Source: Mimachlamys varia
Lineage: Eukaryota > Mollusca > Bivalvia > Pectinida > Pectinidae
Length of the DNA: 64,000 nucleotides
NCBI GenBank assembly: GCA_947623455.1
Contig: OX392534.1
Location: forward strand, 13,464,001 to 13,528,000
Direction of reading: 5' to 3'
Part shown: positions 59,630 to 64,000 of the stretch, one piece after another
Numbering within the stretch: position 1 is the first letter of the stretch
Layout: every line of letters starts with the position of its first letter
The notes under the pieces: generated by a model
The model's input: the letters and a program-made list of their open reading frames with translations, nothing else
What the model was told of the DNA's origin: nothing
The model's database searches: none
Made by a program: the position numbers and the translations under genes

Positions 59630-59915
59630 GAGTAGTGGCACGGTACATACTATACACATTTTACACGATTTGAAAGTATACAGAACTAGTTTAATTATAC
59701 TTCTAAATTCATAAATTAAAGGGGTTTTACGCACCTGACTATTCTGCTTCTACATTAGTTAAGAAATTTTGGATTCCTACCTTTTGGCCCCTAGCACCAC
59801 TGAAGAGTCCTAGGAGGACGGAACAGATGTATGGTGCAGTTTAATTCATTTTTTCGACATGCTGTATATATTACTAAATTTAAAAGGTGCAGCACATGTG
59901 TGTGTTACGGCATCT
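59630..59915 (-). repeat. Dispersed repeat R1, inverted copy
   Basis: Reads in the opposite direction to the other copies: GTAGTGGCACGGTAC, then GGGGTTTTACGCACCTGAC, AGAGTCCTAGGAGGACGG and GCAGCACATGTGTGTGTTAC. Confidence 0.78.
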
Positions 59916-61264
59916 TTTGGTCAGTTTAGATGACGTATTGCCTATGTACGTTCTCGACAAACTTAGCCGCTAAAATTGAAGTTTTTAGCATTGCCCACAA
60001 CAAATATCTCAAGATTCATGTTTTCAGTCTCAACCAAAAGAGGTCCTCAAGGAAGAGGTATTCATTAATTCATGAATTTCAGTTCAATTATTATTAAACT
60101 GTTAAGGTAGAGGAACTTATATAATTATATATTAATTGTCTGACTTCCCGTATTTCCATCTGGCTAAACTATGACCACGCGGAAGTCCATATTTTGCGAT
60201 ATTGATCAGATGTCTCTATTTTTAGAAATACCGAGTCAATATTGTGTTTATGACATCATAATCATTATGACGTCAAGGTACCCCGCAGTAAATTTCATGT
60301 TTGATCAAGATAGATATAGTGCGATCTTAGTCTTGTGCAAACGACCTTCATATCTAGTATAAATATTAAGAGCTTTTGATTCGTTCATCTTCGGTCAATA
60401 TTTGATTCTACCAGGTTGGTATAACACCATATTGACCATTAAAAGTCCATAAATGATAAGTTATCGATGCAGCATGCCAATTATGAATTACACTGTACTA
60501 TGCAGTTGCAATATAATCATATGTTTAAGTTTGAATATTTTATATTGATATAATTGCACAAATACGTCTTCAACACATACTAATGTTATATCGGATGATG
60601 AAAATACATGATTACACAGCATCCGTATCTTCTTACATAGCGCAAAATCTTGTGTTGTGCAATCCTTAACAGTCATGAGTGACATTGATTGCTTCCCTGT
60701 AAAGGCACAATGAAGAAGAAAATGAATATATCATGTGAAGAGAGATCATTGATAACATGATAAAAACACTGATACAAAATTGGACATGGTGACATATAAT
60801 ACATGTTAATATGTATTATGTTTTTATTATTAATTCAAGTATTGAAAGTAATTAGCAATATTCTGTTTACATTTCTACCTCGAGATACCCTCATGAAGCC
60901 TTTTCATTAAACCAGATGATCTACATGTACATTTATCGTCTAAATGTTCATTAGCTTTCTTTTTTTGTTAAGCACACAAACGACATGTTTAACATTTTAA
61001 AGGTTCAATTATGTCTTTATATGACCTTTTTATACACCACAAGTCATATTTCATAGATGTCAGCTACTGACTTACAAACTTATGGCACAGGGAATCGAGA
61101 GAAGCAGGTTGACTATGGCCAAGCTTTTTGGTCGCCATCTTGATCTCATCGAGAAATATTCTGTATCGTTGTGTAATATGAAGATGAACATTTTTTAAAA
61201 TATGCTCTTTAATATGTATGCTTGCTGTGATTAAGAATGATGACTTGGTTATCATTTTGAGGAC

Positions 61265-61475
61265 TAGACATTTACTTGGATTTCACTAAGGTTTGCATGG
61301 CAGGTGACAATGATGAAGCGGAAGACGTTTACTTTTCCGGAATTAACGCATTGTCTTATTCTCTTTTACTTTTTCAACGGTCTCCGTGTGGATCTTTTCT
61401 GTGATGATATTTTGGCTCATTTTATCGATTTCTGATTATGGTTTTGTTGATGCTTTTTTATTCCCTATTTGTTTT
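61265..61475. repeat. Dispersed repeat R2, longest 5' part
   Basis: Shares with 52905-53130 the head TTTACTTGGAT, GATGAAGC, TTTACTTTTCCGGAA and CTTATTCTCTT, then GGTCTCCGTGTGGATCTTTT and the GCTTTTTTATTCCCTATTTG end. Confidence 0.7.
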
Positions 61476-62211
61476 ACACACAAGACCAAATATCTATTTT
61501 ATCTACTTTAAAAATCTACTTAAGCTATGAATGGAAGAAAATATTTTTATGCAAAATAATTTTATTGATAAATGTATACTAATCATCTATGAATCAAAAT
61601 ATCTACATGCGGGAGACCGAAGCAAGTTTGTCCACTCCTGATATTAACTTTTTTGAGTTAGTATTTACAAGGTTTAACATTCTAACGTAACTGTAGAAAA
61701 CAACTTTGGAGAGGATAGCACGAGATTCATTCTCGTTATGCGAACTGTCCAAAAACGGAAGGGTATATCTTTTTTTATTTTTAAACAAGTAACATACTGT
61801 AACTTCAAATGCACTTTCTTCTATCATTTGATAATTGTAATTGAATTGATAAATGTTCGGCTCTTTCAATACATAGAAAGACATAAAACTGACAGAAAAC
61901 CCTGACATTGAATGCCTAATGGCATTCGTGATTAAGTTGATTTCGACGGGGATCGAGTTTACCCGAATGTCATGTCCTATAACATTCGGAAGTCATATCT
62001 TTCAACAGTAAAATAAAATGGTCTACAATAAACGGACTTGCAAACCGTGACTCTTCGAAGAACGGATGTAAATGAAAATGAGCCGGATTTGAACCGGTCT
62101 CCCCTGAATTGCATGTCGGTCTTTAATCCTTATTTCAGAATTTAGATAGATAAGGAATAATTATATATTTAAAGATTTGTTTAAGACATCTAATATTTAC
62201 ATATGTTTCAG

Positions 62212-62460
62212 GTTTGTATTTCCTGATGATTCTGCCCAGCAGCAGTTTGGTCACTGTTGACTCCGTGGTCATGGCTAATCATACACAATCATCCACCGGA
62301 GGACAGAGAACCAGCCAAGAACACAGGAGATGGCGGCTTCGTCGGTATAAAGAATAGAACTAATAGATTTGACAAGTGGTCTTTGTGTCACTATATCCTT
62401 GGAGGAATAGCTTTTCTCATGATTGGCATTACCCACATCCTACTTTTCGAAAAAAACTAA
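62212..62460 (+). pseudogene. Orphan Cys-loop receptor terminal exon (M3, M4), frameshifted
   Basis: After atgtttcag the sequence is homologous to copy A terminal exon: LYFLMILPSSSLVTVDSVVM (M3), then, in another frame, GFVGIKNRTNRFDKWSLCHY and ILGGIAFLMIGITHILLFEK (M4). With the phase required by the receptor family, the frame shifts between about 62300 and 62340 and reaches TAG near 62357, so M4 is lost. No other channel exons precede it within 19 kb except copy B, whose main exon ends in the compatible phase. It may be the end of copy B or a remnant of a third copy. Confidence 0.8.
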
Positions 62461-64000
62461 TTAGGCTATAGTTGTAAACCTAATACAAATAATGGTAGAC
62501 ACATCCAAGTATATGAATCATAAAGGATGATGTAACGCACACACACATGCTGCACCTTATAAATTTAGAAATAGATACCTTATGCCGAAGGTATGAATTA
62601 AACTGCATCATACAGCTATTTCGTCCTCCTAGGACTCTTCAGGGATGCTAGGGGCCGAAAGATGCATCTGTATGTAAGGTCAGGTTGTTTGAATGAGTCG
62701 GCGAGGCCTGTTATAATCACCATTGCTAAAATACACCACTCCATGTTTAAACAAACGAACTTTTATTATGAATGAAGCAACATTTCATATTCATATATGA
62801 CATGTCTCTCATGATACCTACCTAACTAGTTCTGTGTGGTAGTTCTGCTTTGAGTCGAACATTGTGGATGATAGACTGTATGCCATTCGGGACTCTCATG
62901 ATCCAAAACAAGTTTCTAGTTGCCATGGTCTCGTTCAAATTAACGCATGCTCACTGGACGTTATTTATACAGACATCAAGAGTGTCGTTGAAGGAGACCG
63001 TGACTAGTACTGTATGGTATTTCTGCTTCGACTCCATTAGTATATCAAGTGTATCCAGTCAACATTGCATGGCTGTCTTCATCGATTTCAAAACCATTAC
63101 TAGATGTTCTCATAAGCTTAAACTATCTGTGTTAGTCCTATTTCAACTTTCTTGACACCTATGGCATTGGACTAGTATAACTATTTACTCTTCTATGACA
63201 ACCATGTCAGTAAGTCTTGTTTCATTGATCTCTCTTGATATTCATTTTCTATTCCAAGTTTATATCAATGCTAATACCTATCTTATCTTTCAGCTTTATA
63301 TGTCTCCTTTGATTTCAAAAGCCTCATTTGATACCAACAATATGCAAAAAATGTCGATTGAGGCTGATTGAATTTTCTCCCTTGATATCTGAAAATCTGT
63401 AAAAATCCCGGCGTCTCTATAGGAACATTCTCCTACCGGCAGATGTTCCTTATTTAGCTGATACTGAAAACATGAGTATTTTCACGCGTGGAATGATTTT
63501 GTTTAATCAGCCTCCAAACTGTTCGCGGTGTGAACATTTTAAGGCTACACTATTATTCGTGTTCAAATAAAGTTCGTCATAGCCCGAGTACGGAAAGCTA
63601 CAAAAAAAGTCTAACATCTCCCGACCGAATTCGGTGAAATCAGAAAAACGCTACAGAATACATGATTTTATTGACAAACAAAATGATCCACCAGAACTAG
63701 AAACATTTCTTTCTCTATCAATTTCAGTAAAATGTCTTCAGGCAACATTTGTAAAACAAAGATGACGTAACACACACATATGCTGCGCCTTTTAAATTTA
63801 GTAATAGATACAGTACTGCATCATACAACTGTTTCCTCCTGGGACTCGTCATTGATGCTAGGGACCACAAGTTGGGATTCCTAATTTCTAAACTAATGTA
63901 GAAGCAGAAGGGTCAGGTGCGTAAAACATCTTTAATACATGAATTTAGAAGTAAAATTAAACTAGTTCTGTATAATATTTTTTCATGCACTACGAAAATG
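62461..64000. other. Right end of the window, dispersed repeats only
   Basis: R1 copies at about 62525-62665 (head only) and 63755-64000 (running off the window). Between them I see no gene; the 101-codon frame at 62850-63155 has no recognisable motif. Confidence 0.5.

Larger units (their letters stand above)
58448..62211. other. Repeat-rich stretch between the orphan gene and the orphan channel exon
   Basis: Contains MITE copy 2 (58568-58764), a dispersed repeat also seen at 20740 and 33780 (58850-59190), an inverted R1 copy (59630-59915) and an R2 copy (61265-61475). A B-box-like inverse (GGATTTGAACCGGTCTCC, about 62084) suggests another tRNA-derived relic. No other gene is seen. Confidence 0.55.

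Noticed and set aside
1..64000. CRISPR arrays, operons, prophage or other prokaryotic systems
   Set aside because: Spliced genes, SINEs, mariner and DIRS elements show a eukaryotic genome; the tandem arrays have no unique spacers.

Overview
The window is nuclear DNA of an animal, most likely a bivalve mollusc (moderate confidence). It is AT-rich, its genes are split by GT-AG introns, and it is crowded with MITEs, SINE-like tRNA-derived repeats, minisatellites and decayed transposons. It holds a mosaic EGF/vWD-like/LamG receptor and a nicotinic-type Cys-loop receptor in tandem copies, both typical of lophotrochozoan genomes. All host genes found lie on the + strand. Exon limits were set by hand from splice signals, intron phase and homology between copies.

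Region 1 (1-18877, 3' UTR to about 20530): the 3' part of a very large single-pass membrane protein. Its ectodomain repeats a cassette of Cys-rich (C8-like) segment, paired EGF-like modules, vWD-like domain and LamG/pentraxin-like domain. The gene starts upstream of the window. Four small to medium exons are followed by one 9.0 kb terminal exon carrying four cassettes, the transmembrane helix and a long Pro/Ser-rich cytoplasmic tail. A hexa-arginine furin-type site lies just upstream of the giant exon. The introns hold two pogo/Tigger-like MITEs, SINEs and minisatellites.

Region 2 (20.5-24.4 kb): intergenic repeats, mainly two adjacent related tandem arrays (48-bp and about 52-bp units), the second broken by a foldback element.

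Region 3 (24468-33564): an intact five-exon Cys-loop ligand-gated channel subunit of 377 residues (copy A). Its introns contain a dead mariner, a pair of TTAA-flanked MITEs and another long-TIR MITE.

Region 4 (35935-42920): a tandem duplicate of the channel gene (copy B) with the same exon sizes and phases but several disabling lesions. The 5' splice donor of its exon 2 is part of an approximately 60-bp minisatellite of about 14 units. A homologous terminal exon (62212-62460, also frameshifted) lies 19 kb downstream.

Region 5 (43-50 kb): foldback elements, a GAT microsatellite and a decayed DIRS-type tyrosine-recombinase retrotransposon with perfect 28-bp inverted ends.

Region 6 (51197-58447): a seven-exon gene for an unrecognised type I membrane protein of about 430 residues, lying between copy B and the orphan channel exon. 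The rest, to 64 kb, is dispersed repeats.

The genes do not form an obvious pathway. The shared theme is cell-surface proteins in a region shaped by tandem duplication and small mobile elements.
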